Below are positions 9,429 through 18,071 of a stretch of 64,000 nt of DNA, one piece after another. Position numbers and translations under genes: made by a program. Each line of letters opens with the position of its first letter. The first letter of the stretch is position 1. The notes under the pieces were generated by a model, which saw only the letters and a list, made by a program, of their open reading frames with translations, ran no database searches and was not told where the DNA came from. Source of the DNA: Paenibacillus sp. 1781tsa1 (lineage in GTDB: Bacteria > Bacillota > Bacilli > Paenibacillales > Paenibacillaceae); contig NZ_JAMYWY010000001.1 in assembly GCF_024159265.1 (NCBI RefSeq), forward strand, positions 744,001-808,000, written 5' to 3'.

Positions 9429-10223
9429 ATGAATAGTGCATTTATTGATTTTATGCGCATCCGTTTTCTAACGATGCTGGCATACCGGGTGAATTATTAC
9501 TCCGGCATTTTGATATATACGCTGAATATCGGCGTGTATTACTTTACCTGGCAAGCCATTTACGGCAGCAGTGGTGAACTTGGCGGCTTCACGGCAGCGC
9601 AGATGACCACTTACATCGCTGTATCCTGGATGGCACGTGCCTTTTACTTTAACAACCTGGACCGAGAGATTGCCGCAGACATACGGGATGGTTCCATTGC
9701 GATTCAATTCATCAGGCCAATCAATTACGTTATGGTCAAAATGATGCAGGGTCTTGGCGAAGGCATTTTCCGCTTCCTGCTCCTCATGATTCCGGGGATG
9801 CTCATTGCCATTCTGCTGTTCCCGGTCGAACTGCCTACGGCCCCATCGGCGTGGATTGGCTTTCTCGTCATGTTGTTCTTCAGTTTCCTCATTAATTCCC
9901 AGATTAATGTGATCACGGGACTGGCGGCATTTTTTGTGGAAAATAATGAAGGCATGATGCGTATGAAACGCGTCGTGGTTGATTTGTTCTCCGGTCTAAT
10001 CATCCCGATCAGCCTGTATCCAGGCTGGATGTCCGCGGTGATGAAGGTATTGCCTTTTCAGGCCATTACGTATCTGCCCGGTTCGGTCTTCACAGGAAGA
10101 GTGGAAGGTACCGCCATCTGGAATGTACTCGGTATTCAGGTGTTCTGGTTCGCCGTGCTACTGCTTCCGATGGTACTGATCTGGCGTAAGGCGCGCAAGC
10201 GTCTGTTCGTGCAAGGGGGATAA
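9429..10223 (+). CDS. ABC-2 family transporter permease, first subunit
   Basis: 264 residues with six predicted membrane segments and features of the COG4587-type permease (TFYF-like YYFTWQAIYGS, MARAFYFNNLDREIAADIRDGSIAIQFIRPI). The ATG at 9429 is 1 base past the ATPase stop, whereas the longer in-frame start would sit deep in the ATPase gene. Only a weak ribosome binding site is visible, which suggests translational coupling. Partner of the permease starting at 10228. Confidence 0.9.
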   Translation: MNSAFIDFMRIRFLTMLAYRVNYYSGILIYTLNIGVYYFTWQAIYGSSGELGGFTAAQMTTYIAVSWMARAFYFNNLDREIAADIRDGSIAIQFIRPINYVMVKMMQGLGEGIFRFLLLMIPGMLIAILLFPVELPTAPSAWIGFLVMLFFSFLINSQINVITGLAAFFVENNEGMMRMKRVVVDLFSGLIIPISLYPGWMSAVMKVLPFQAITYLPGSVFTGRVEGTAIWNVLGIQVFWFAVLLLPMVLIWRKARKRLFVQGG

Positions 10224-10227
10224 CGGA

Positions 10228-11013
10228 ATGTACTATATGGGTCTGATCTGGGAATATTTGAAGAACTACATGAAAACACGACTCACGTACCGTGCTGATT
10301 TCTGGGTGGAGATCCTATCGGATCTGCTGTTCCAGGCAACCAACCTGATCTTTATCTTTGTGGTCTTTCGCCATACGGATAACCTGGGCGGCTGGAGTGA
10401 GAGTGAAGTGCTCTTTGTTTATGGATATTTTATGGTGCCCTATGGCATTTTCAGTTGTTTTATCAATCTGTGGGGATTCAGTGAGCGGTATATCGTCAAA
10501 GGCGAGATGGATCGTATCCTGACACGCCCTGCACATAATCTGTTTCAGATTTTGCTTGAAAATGTAGACCCGCCTGCACTCGTGGGCTCGTTTATCGGCT
10601 TGATCATCATGATCTTCAGCGGAGCAGAGATGGGCTTGGTGCTGGAATGGTGGCATATTCCTGCCTTGATAATTCTGGCACTCAGCTCAGTAATGATCTA
10701 TGCCGGAATCTACACCACACTGACTTCGTTGTCCTTTTATTCGGACGCACCAACAGGTATTCTGCCATTGATGTATAACATCCAAGGGTATGGTCGTTAC
10801 CCGGTAACGATCTACAACCGTGCCATTCAGGTGCTGTTGACCTGGATCATTCCGTTTGCCTTCGTGGGTATCTATCCGGCTGCCTTGTTCCTGGAGAGGT
10901 CCGAGATGCATCGCATGGCGCTCCTGACCCCTGTGATGGGGCTGGTGTTTGGTTCCATGGGCTTGCTTCTGTGGAATTATGGTGTGAAAAGGTATCGCGG
11001 AGCAGGATCATAA
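10228..11013 (+). CDS. ABC-2 family transporter permease, second subunit
   Basis: 261 residues with six predicted membrane segments. The motif GEMDRILTRPAHNLFQIL and the late YNRAIQVLLTWIIPFAFVGIYPA are typical of the COG3694/ABC-2 family. It starts 4 bases after the first permease ends, with AAGGGGGATAACGG as the ribosome site. Together the three genes form one exporter of unknown substrate. Confidence 0.92.
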   Translation: MYYMGLIWEYLKNYMKTRLTYRADFWVEILSDLLFQATNLIFIFVVFRHTDNLGGWSESEVLFVYGYFMVPYGIFSCFINLWGFSERYIVKGEMDRILTRPAHNLFQILLENVDPPALVGSFIGLIIMIFSGAEMGLVLEWWHIPALIILALSSVMIYAGIYTTLTSLSFYSDAPTGILPLMYNIQGYGRYPVTIYNRAIQVLLTWIIPFAFVGIYPAALFLERSEMHRMALLTPVMGLVFGSMGLLLWNYGVKRYRGAGS

Positions 11014-11056
11014 TAACGCCTATAACATTCATGGGCGAGACTAGGGAGGAACTGAC

Positions 11057-11521
11057 ATGACGTTAACTGTAGGCGAATTGGCACCGGATTTTGAGCTTCC
11101 GTCCAGTACGGGGGAAACGGTGAAGCTTTCCGATTACCGCGGACAGCGGGTGCTGCTTTATTTTTATCCCAAGGATATGACCTCGTCCTGTACGCAACAG
11201 GCTTGTGATTTCCGGGATCGACATGCTGAATTTGAAGGGCTGAACACGGTCATTCTCGGGATCAGTACCGATCCGATGAAACAGCATGATAAGTTTATCG
11301 CCAAATATGGACTGCCGTTCACCTTGTTATCAGATGAAGAACACCTTGTAGCCGAGCAATACGGTGTATGGCAGCTGAAGAAAATGTATGGCAAGGAGTA
11401 CATGGGTATGGTTCGCTCCACTTTTCTGATTGATGAAAAGGGGAAATTGATCAAGGATTGGTCCAAAGTTCGGGTCAAAGGACATATTGAGGCAGCACTT
11501 GAGGCTGTGAAGGCATTGTAA
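11057..11521 (+). CDS. bcp: Thioredoxin-dependent peroxiredoxin of the Bcp type
   Basis: 154 residues, normal for Bcp. It reduces hydroperoxides using thioredoxin. The peroxidatic Cys45 and resolving Cys50 are present in SSCTQQACDFRD, and the downstream active-site arginine is in GMVRSTFLID. The residues before Cys45 are Ser-Ser rather than the common Pro-Gly, a mild variation. A good AGGGAGGA site precedes the ATG. It follows the ABC exporter after 43 bases and ends at a shared bidirectional terminator. Confidence 0.94.
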   Translation: MTLTVGELAPDFELPSSTGETVKLSDYRGQRVLLYFYPKDMTSSCTQQACDFRDRHAEFEGLNTVILGISTDPMKQHDKFIAKYGLPFTLLSDEEHLVAEQYGVWQLKKMYGKEYMGMVRSTFLIDEKGKLIKDWSKVRVKGHIEAALEAVKAL

Positions 11522-11572
11522 TGTAATGACCTGGATATGTATGAGTGAATACATCTTATCCGTTTCATCACC

Positions 11573-11615
11573 AAAGGCTGTGTTTCGCGGGGTATACCGT
11601 GAACACAGCCTTTTT
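11573..11615. terminator. Bidirectional terminator between bcp and the gerB pair
   Basis: AAAGGCTGTGTT (11573-11584) pairs with AACACAGCCTTT (11602-11613), with T/A tracts on both sides. It serves bcp and the converging germination operon, whose last stop codon it touches. Confidence 0.85.
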
Positions 11616-12741
11616 AGGTGGACAATCGTTTATGATTAGTTGAATTGTTCTTGCTCTTGCGAGAACGAAGCCGATGCACGAGCAGAAGGAATAGCGGAAT
11701 AATAAAACTTACAGTGATATCCCAATCCACCCAAGCGGGCATGATCGTATTGGTGTAGAAAATGACATTGGGAGATATCAGTACAGCTAAAGCGAATAAT
11801 AACATGGCTGATGGCAGGATGAGAGGCTTATATGTCTTTAACTGAAATAGCTGTGCTGTTCCAATGACAAAAGAGAACATGTACAGCAGGCTTTTGAAAT
11901 AGGTAGCAATCAACCAAGCGGTCGCCATGAACGCCTCAATTCGCTCGAAAAAGTTGCCGATATTAATTTTCTGAGACAAGGTATAGGAGATGTAGATGTC
12001 ATGTTGGGTCACAAAGGGGCCAAAGATCATCAAGGAAATGAGCAACAGGGTGGTTAACAATAAGCCTCCACATAAGGTAGCGAGTAACATGTCACGTTTG
12101 ATATGTGGCCCTGACATAACATAAGGGAGAACCATGGTAATCACGATTAGTTCACCAAAGGAAGTGAAAGCTCCCTTAATGGTAGACTGAATCAGTTGGA
12201 GCCAGGGGGTGTTCAAGTAAGGCTGTAGATGTGAAATGTTTACTTTGGGTATCAGCCCCATGAATAACAGGATCATAAATGTAACAACAATCGGCGTCAG
12301 CAATTCACTGCTTGCACTTATTGTATTCAAGCCATGCATAACTCCCCAGACAAGAGCGCACATAAGGATAATTAGAATGACCCGGATGGGGGTCTGGAGG
12401 TAGATCTGTGTGGTCATAAAGTCACCAACTTCACGGATACATATGGCAGCGCCTATGGCGAAATAAAACAGATATGCAGATGACAAAACAGCCCCTGCCC
12501 ACCGGCCAAGTATTTTTTGGCAGATTTCAATAAGGGACAGATCAGGATGTGTCTGATGAAGTTTGTATAGAACCCATATGATGAGTAAGCCGATCGGCTG
12601 ACCGATAAGAGAACAGAACCAGGAATCCTGTTTGCCGGAAGCAGTAACCACGGAAGGATAGAGCAGAATCATGTCTCCAACCATGACAAGGAAGGTTAGC
12701 AGTGCAAATTGCCTAATGGTGATTTTCTCTTTAATTAACAT
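11614..12741 (-). CDS. GerB-family spore germination permease (last gene of second ger operon)
   Basis: 375 residues with about ten membrane segments. Family features include FALLTFLVMVGDMILLYPSVV and NIGNFFERIEAFMATAWLIATYFK. It is clearly paralogous to the next gene upstream (for example GDMxLxYPSV, KQDSWxC, FFERIEAxMAxxWLIxTYFK). ATG at 12741 follows GGAAGGAG by 8 bases; a GTG three codons earlier overlaps that site and is less likely. Two adjacent B subunits could give receptors of different specificity or one could be redundant. Confidence 0.92.
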   Translation of the reverse strand: MLIKEKITIRQFALLTFLVMVGDMILLYPSVVTASGKQDSWFCSLIGQPIGLLIIWVLYKLHQTHPDLSLIEICQKILGRWAGAVLSSAYLFYFAIGAAICIREVGDFMTTQIYLQTPIRVILIILMCALVWGVMHGLNTISASSELLTPIVVTFMILLFMGLIPKVNISHLQPYLNTPWLQLIQSTIKGAFTSFGELIVITMVLPYVMSGPHIKRDMLLATLCGGLLLTTLLLISLMIFGPFVTQHDIYISYTLSQKINIGNFFERIEAFMATAWLIATYFKSLLYMFSFVIGTAQLFQLKTYKPLILPSAMLLFALAVLISPNVIFYTNTIMPAWVDWDITVSFIIPLFLLLVHRLRSRKSKNNSTNHKRLST

Positions 12742-12834
12742 AGACCGCACTCCTTCCCTAGATTCAATATGGATGACATTCGTTGCTGAATTTCAATTTT
12801 TTACCCGTACCAGGCTCCTTCCCGAAAAAAGTAT

Positions 12835-13959
12835 TCATTCCTGTGAGGCATTGTTGTGAGTAACCGATGATTTTCTGTGCGACTTGAGCAATTGTATCAG
12901 CAGGAGACAGCCGGGTAGAATGATCCCCAGAGTAGTATCCCAATCTACCCAATAGGGAACAACGGTGATTACGATAAAGGTTACGGTTGGTGAGACAAGA
13001 TTGGCTAATCCGAAAACGAGTAGCGACGCTGGAAGCACAAGCATCCGATACTGCTTAAGCTTGAACAGTTCCGCACAACCAACAATAAAGGCGTATAAGT
13101 ATATCATCGCTTTGAAGTAAGTAGAGATCAGCCAGGAAGAGGCCATAATAGCTTCAATACGTTCAAAGAAGCTTCCAATACTAATTTTCTGGGATAAAAC
13201 AAAAGAAGCATATATGTTATGTTGCGTGAGAAAGGCACCCAAGACCAGCAATGATATGGTAACAAGTGTTGCCAATACCAGGTTGCCTAGGCCTGCTGCA
13301 ATAATTACGTCCCGTGTTCGATGAGCCTGCTTGGCAACGTAGGGCAGGATCATCATGATGGGGACGACTTCACCAATGGGATATATAATGCTTACCAGAA
13401 TGCCCTGCAAAATAGAGACAACACTTGTATCACTTACGGGCTTCAAATTGCTGGTATCAACCTGGGGAAGCAGGCAGACTGCAAGAACGACAATAAACAC
13501 AATAACGACAGGCATCAGTAGTTCACTACTTCGCCCCATCGCCTCCAATCCGTGAAATACCCCCCAGCCGATCACGATGACAAACATCAGAATGACGATA
13601 CGAATGGGAGTGTACTGGAAGATTTGAGTCGTCATGAAATCGCCGACTTCTCTCGTATGGGTGGAAGCACCAATAATAAAAAAGAACAGGTAGAAACAGG
13701 AAAAGAGAGTACCTGGCCAGAACCCCAGAATGCTTCGTGCCATCTGTACCAGATTTTTTTCTGGATGCAAACTGCACAACTTCAGGATCATGGCCATCAG
13801 TGCCATTCCCAGAGGGACGCCTATGAAAGCACATATCCAGGAGTCTTGTTTCGCATAGGATGTGATGACTGAGGGGTAGATCAGCATCATATCCCCGACC
13901 ACTATCAAAAAAGTGAGAGTAGTCAATTGTCTTGTACCAAGGCGCCCCTGTTCAAGCAT
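12835..13959 (-). CDS. GerB-family spore germination permease (paralogue)
   Basis: 374 residues with the same layout and roughly colinear similarity to the gene at 11614-12741, including LVVSPTVTF-like and WVDWDTTLGIILPGCLLL segments near the C-terminus. AAAAAGGAG lies ahead of the ATG. It is the fourth gene of the operon gerA-gerC-small protein-gerB-gerB. Inference: a tandem duplication within the operon that has since diverged. Confidence 0.92.
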   Translation of the reverse strand: MLEQGRLGTRQLTTLTFLIVVGDMMLIYPSVITSYAKQDSWICAFIGVPLGMALMAMILKLCSLHPEKNLVQMARSILGFWPGTLFSCFYLFFFIIGASTHTREVGDFMTTQIFQYTPIRIVILMFVIVIGWGVFHGLEAMGRSSELLMPVVIVFIVVLAVCLLPQVDTSNLKPVSDTSVVSILQGILVSIIYPIGEVVPIMMILPYVAKQAHRTRDVIIAAGLGNLVLATLVTISLLVLGAFLTQHNIYASFVLSQKISIGSFFERIEAIMASSWLISTYFKAMIYLYAFIVGCAELFKLKQYRMLVLPASLLVFGLANLVSPTVTFIVITVVPYWVDWDTTLGIILPGCLLLIQLLKSHRKSSVTHNNASQE

Positions 13960-13977
13960 AATGGTCCTCTCCTTTTT

Positions 13978-14214
13978 CTAGGTTCCCGTCAGATGTGCCA
14001 AGAATTGATTAACAGGTTCATAGATCCACATGATGATATAGAGCGGACTCGGAAAATTCCAGAGGTTTGCTGCGATCACGCTAAACCCTGTGGCGATGAC
14101 GAGCATGCAGCTATACACAGCTGTTTCCCTCCATTCCTTGCGACGGATAAGACCCGGCAAATCAAACAAGCCTATAAGGCCCCCTATGAAAATAACAGTA
14201 ATTGTAATTAACAT
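13978..14214 (-). CDS. Small membrane protein in germination operon
   Basis: 78 residues with two hydrophobic segments (TVIFIGGLIGLFDLPGLI and AVYSCMLVIATGFSVIAA). The ribosome site GAAGGAGTG overlaps the end of the upstream gerC gene (gap of 6 bases), so translation is probably coupled. Known: some ger operons carry a small D-type membrane subunit that modulates receptor activity. This one fits by size, topology and position; no sequence family was recognised. Confidence 0.75.
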   Translation of the reverse strand: MLITITVIFIGGLIGLFDLPGLIRRKEWRETAVYSCMLVIATGFSVIAANLWNFPSPLYIIMWIYEPVNQFLAHLTGT

Positions 14215-14220
14215 CCGGTC

Positions 14221-15423
14221 TCACTCCTTCAAATCCTCCTTGAATGAATCATCCAATGTACCTACACGTTTAATCTGTACATTGGCTTCATACGTCACAT
14301 CCAGGTTCTCAAAATATTGATCCCAATCCTTCTCAACCTTTTTGAAAAATGCAGGATCGGCATGGTAAACTTCCTGACCAAATCCAAAAATATCGACATG
14401 GAATTTTCGCCGCACGGAGTTTATCGATTTTTCCATCAGTTCCATCAGCAGTTCCTCACTGTCTTTTTCCAACTCTTTGAGCGTTTTCATCGAACCAATT
14501 CGGACTCCACACTCTACTGCACCGATGGAAGATACATTTTTTATTTTGATATGAACTACTGGCTGATCTTTGATGACCTTCGCTTTTCGTTGCGTCTTGG
14601 TACGAAGGGTTTTAAAAGTTACATTGCCGCCTTTTCGGCAAGGCAAGTGACCAATGGTAGATACCACATTGTCGCGGATATAGTTATATCCTTTGGATTC
14701 ATCTTCAGTTAACCAGCCGATCAGTTTGTCCTTCTTGAAGACACTTAATCCCGTTGAATTGAGACGAGCTGGGGACTTGATTGTTGCGATATTTTCTTTG
14801 CTTCCGCTTTTCTGAGAATTGCCAATAACTTCTACACCAGTGATTACAGGTTGTATTCCGGGAGCCAGCATATACTCCATTAACTGGTCACCGGTTACCG
14901 TAGTTGTGGGTGACCAGGTTTTGGCGGATACATCGAGGGAATTAAATATCTTCTCTGCAGGTAAATTCTCCAATGGAGTAAGGGTGTCCAGTACCTTGGA
15001 AGCTGTTGTTTTTCGAGCAACTAGGACGTAATAATCGGGACGGACAGTAGGTTCTCGCATTAATGCTTCAATAACATCGTAGATGCCCTCTTTGCGGGCA
15101 AATTCTTCACCGAACACCAGAACACGGATATGGGCCATGAATATGCGGCGCGGGCTTGTCTCAGTCAGCTTTTGAATCGCTTCAAACAGCGTGGGTGCGG
15201 ACGCTTCATACTGTGTAACAGGGGTGCCATTCCCTCCCCCCGACTTGGAAGAGACTTCATTCGGCACAACGACCTGAGCGCTCACTTTAATCAAATCCCC
15301 ATCCTTGTCCACCCCAAGACCCAGCATGATGCCAAGTTCATTCAATTCCTGGCGGTCCCAGCATCCGGTAAGGAGAGGGAGCAGGAATGTAATGCATAGA
15401 ATTAATCGGAAGCACTTGTTCAT
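14221..15423 (-). CDS. GerC-family spore germination lipoprotein
   Basis: 400 residues, usual length. The signal peptide ends at a lipobox, LLTGCWDRQELNELG, the hallmark of Ger(x)C proteins, and the mature part continues with LGVDKDGDLIKVSAQVVVPNE. Known: the lipoprotein subunit of the germinant receptor, anchored on the outer face of the inner spore membrane. It lies 20 bases after gerA and 6 bases before the small membrane protein gene. Confidence 0.93.
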   Translation of the reverse strand: MNKCFRLILCITFLLPLLTGCWDRQELNELGIMLGLGVDKDGDLIKVSAQVVVPNEVSSKSGGGNGTPVTQYEASAPTLFEAIQKLTETSPRRIFMAHIRVLVFGEEFARKEGIYDVIEALMREPTVRPDYYVLVARKTTASKVLDTLTPLENLPAEKIFNSLDVSAKTWSPTTTVTGDQLMEYMLAPGIQPVITGVEVIGNSQKSGSKENIATIKSPARLNSTGLSVFKKDKLIGWLTEDESKGYNYIRDNVVSTIGHLPCRKGGNVTFKTLRTKTQRKAKVIKDQPVVHIKIKNVSSIGAVECGVRIGSMKTLKELEKDSEELLMELMEKSINSVRRKFHVDIFGFGQEVYHADPAFFKKVEKDWDQYFENLDVTYEANVQIKRVGTLDDSFKEDLKE

Positions 15424-15443
15424 ACGTTGTTCTCCTTACCGAA

Positions 15444-16958
15444 TTAACGCTTCGTTTTTTTGCTGGCTTGTCTGGTTTTGTTCGGTGTACCTGTAGAAAG
15501 TGGACGTGTTTTCATATGGGACCAAGGTACACGAAACAGGGTATCCTTCAGATCTTTCTGAATGAAAGGTGCAAAGGGGGACATATAGGGTACGCCAAAA
15601 GAACGCAAGCTGCATAGATGGGTAACCGTAATGAGCAGAACAATGAGAATACCGTAGAAACCAAATGCTGCTGCGAGTATCATCAATACAAATCGCAGAA
15701 TTCGGACAGAGATGGACAGTCCATTCTCTGGAATGACATAACTGGATATGGCCGTAATAGAAACGATAATAACCATTGCAGCGGAGACAACCCCTGCATC
15801 AACGGCGGCCTGGCCGATAACCAGCGTCCCGACAATGGAGACGGCCTGACCAACGGTTTTCGGAATCCGTATGCCTGCTTCCCGCAAAATTTCATAGGTC
15901 AATTCCATAAGTATAGCTTCAATGAATGCGGGAAAAGGCACGCCTTCACGTTGAGCTGCCAGACTAATAAGCAGATTGGTAGGCAGCATCTCCTGGTGAA
16001 AAGTGGTAATGGCAATATAGAAGGATGGGGCCAGCAGAGCGATGAAAAAGGACAGATATCGAATCATCCGAATCAATGTGCTGATATCGGCCCGTTGATA
16101 ATAATCCTCCGGTGACTGGAAGAAATGCACGAACAATGCCGGGACCAGTAGTACAAAAGGCGTTCCGTCTACGATGATGGCTACTCTTCCCTCAAGCAAG
16201 GCAGCACAAACCGTATCCGGACGTTCACTATTGTAAACGGTAGGAAATAGCGTGCCTGTTTCATCCTGTACAAGTTCTTCGATATACCCGCTTTCTAGAA
16301 TTCCATCAATATCGATCTCATCGAGCCTGCGCCTTAGTTCCTCCACCACACCCGCATCAACGGTATGCTTCAGATATAAGACCGCAACCCTTGTTTTGGT
16401 GATACGGCCAATCTCTCTTTCTTCGATCCAGAGGTGAGGGTCCCGAATCCGTTTGCGAATCAAGGATGTATTTGTACGCAAATTTTCATTGAATCCTTCC
16501 ATAGGACCCCGGACAACAGTCTGTGAGATGGGTTCACCAACAGCACGGTCTTCCCAACCAGCTGCGGCAATTTTCAAACCGCGTACACAACCTTCAATCA
16601 GCAAGATGGCCGAACCTGACAGGAGAGCATTGAGCACATCCTCCATGTCATCCACCAGAGTGACATTGCTCGCAGCTAAAACATCATTCTGGAGGTAGCT
16701 TAGATGCTCTTCATCTGCCGAGAATTCCGGGAGGTCATGTGTCTTTAACAGGGATTCCAGGATGGAATGATTCAGTATCTGTACATCCACTAATCCATCA
16801 ATGTACAACATGACGGCAGGCCATTTATGTAGACACTGGAGAGGGCGCATCATCAAGTCATTGCTGTTCCCCATCACTTGCTTGCAGTATTCCATATTTT
16901 CGCTGAGATCCGGAGAGATTTGCCTCTGATCTTGATGCTCCACGTTTGGTTCACTCAT
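15444..16958 (-). CDS. GerA-family spore germination receptor subunit A (second operon)
   Basis: 504 residues. The soluble half contains VVRGPMEGFNENLRTNTSLIRKR and TLFPTVYNSERPDTVC in overlapping windows, followed by at least five membrane segments from about 290 (KTVGQAVSIVGTLVIGQAAV) and a basic tail ending KKTKR. It is the first gene of the operon, with a GGGGGTGAAGG ribosome site and a sigma-G-like promoter about 40 bases upstream. It is only moderately similar to the A subunit at 268-1737, so the two receptors probably answer to different germinants. Confidence 0.93.
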   Translation of the reverse strand: MSEPNVEHQDQRQISPDLSENMEYCKQVMGNSNDLMMRPLQCLHKWPAVMLYIDGLVDVQILNHSILESLLKTHDLPEFSADEEHLSYLQNDVLAASNVTLVDDMEDVLNALLSGSAILLIEGCVRGLKIAAAGWEDRAVGEPISQTVVRGPMEGFNENLRTNTSLIRKRIRDPHLWIEEREIGRITKTRVAVLYLKHTVDAGVVEELRRRLDEIDIDGILESGYIEELVQDETGTLFPTVYNSERPDTVCAALLEGRVAIIVDGTPFVLLVPALFVHFFQSPEDYYQRADISTLIRMIRYLSFFIALLAPSFYIAITTFHQEMLPTNLLISLAAQREGVPFPAFIEAILMELTYEILREAGIRIPKTVGQAVSIVGTLVIGQAAVDAGVVSAAMVIIVSITAISSYVIPENGLSISVRILRFVLMILAAAFGFYGILIVLLITVTHLCSLRSFGVPYMSPFAPFIQKDLKDTLFRVPWSHMKTRPLSTGTPNKTRQASKKTKR

Positions 16959-16992
16959 ACCTTCACCCCCTATACATCCTATATTTGCAAGT

Positions 16993-17022
16993 TAGTATGA
17001 CCTGGATGAATTCGGATTATCA
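16993..17022 (-). promoter_or_regulatory. Candidate sigma-G promoter of the second ger operon
   Basis: Reading the minus strand: TGATAA (17022-17017), a 17-base spacer, then CATACTA (16999-16993). The -10 matches the sigma-G pattern CATnnTA; the -35 is a partial match. Its position 35 bases before gerA fits forespore expression of germination receptors. Confidence 0.55.
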
Positions 17023-17108
17023 CAAAAAAGAATGATAGTTCATCATTTCGTTTGAGTAAGTGTTTATTTTGGAGGAGGTGATGAAGTGATTACAGAGTTT
17101 AATTGAAA

Positions 17109-17140
17109 AAAAACGAAAAAAAAGAGCCGCGATTATTCGC
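17109..17140 (-). terminator. Intrinsic terminator after the DedA gene
   Basis: On the minus strand GCGA/TCGC forms a short stem followed by GGCTC and a run of eight T. The stem is short, so strength is uncertain. Confidence 0.5.
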
Positions 17141-17181
17141 AACTCCTTGCTTACTTATTATGAATGGACGGTTGTCCGAAT

Positions 17182-17829
17182 TTACTTTTGTCTTTGACGC
17201 ACAGGGGCTGACTTGGATACAGCGGATCTTGATACCCATGCTTTGCGGTAACGGTAAAGCACGGCAACAATAAGCAATAAGCCAATTCCTCCCACGATAT
17301 ATGCTGCATATTGATGAGCCAGATGGAATACGGCATTCCACTGGGGGCCGAATATTTTGCCGATGCCCAGAAACAGCACAACCCAGAACAGCGCGCCCGA
17401 ATAAGCGTAGAGAGCGAACTTGCGAAAAGGAACAGCGGCTATGCCCGCGAAATATCCGGTGAAATGCCGTACTCCCGGAATGAAATAACCGATGAAGATT
17501 AAGGCATTACCATACTTGGCGAACCACTTTTGCGTTTTATCGAGCTTGTCCTGCTTCAGCAGAAACCATTTTCCGTATCGTGTTATAAAGGGCAGTCCTG
17601 CTTTGGCTCCAATAAAATAAGTAATTGTCATGCCTATCGTTGTTCCCAGAAAAGCCAGTATGGTGAGGATTCCGAAGTCGAGATGACCCTTGTAGGAGAG
17701 AAACCCTGCGTAAGCCATCGTTGTTTCACCAGGAAAGGGAAGTGCGATGAATTCAAGCAACAAGCCAAAAAACAATACGCTGTATCCGTAGGACCCAAAC
17801 AAATGTTGGATCTTCTCAAGCAATTCCAA
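17182..17829 (-). CDS. DedA-family membrane protein
   Basis: 215 residues with about five membrane segments. It carries the family motifs EFIALPFPGETTMAYAG near residue 28 and FIGYFIPGVRHFTGYFAG near 115, including the conserved Arg in PGVRH. Known: DedA/SNARE-associated proteins are membrane transporters or flippases, some recycling undecaprenyl phosphate. The basic C-terminus (RQRQK) is cytoplasmic. It is followed by its own terminator and so is probably separate from the ger operon, though co-oriented. Confidence 0.92.
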   Translation of the reverse strand: MELLEKIQHLFGSYGYSVLFFGLLLEFIALPFPGETTMAYAGFLSYKGHLDFGILTILAFLGTTIGMTITYFIGAKAGLPFITRYGKWFLLKQDKLDKTQKWFAKYGNALIFIGYFIPGVRHFTGYFAGIAAVPFRKFALYAYSGALFWVVLFLGIGKIFGPQWNAVFHLAHQYAAYIVGGIGLLLIVAVLYRYRKAWVSRSAVSKSAPVRQRQK

Positions 17830-18071
17830 TAGATTTCACTCTCCTGAAGACGGGGTGGGAGCATGAATCCTCTCCAAGGTGTTTTGAATACGTTCTGCCT
17901 GTCCATTATGCTACCTAATCTGACGCGAAGAATCAATCACACACCATATCAAATTGTGAAAAAATATTAAACAAAAATGCGTCTTTTTTCAATAAAGCCT
18001 CCATATAATTCTAACAAATCTGCTGAAGTCTATCAGCAAATTCACTAGAGACGGTGGAGGGCGATTCGTAA

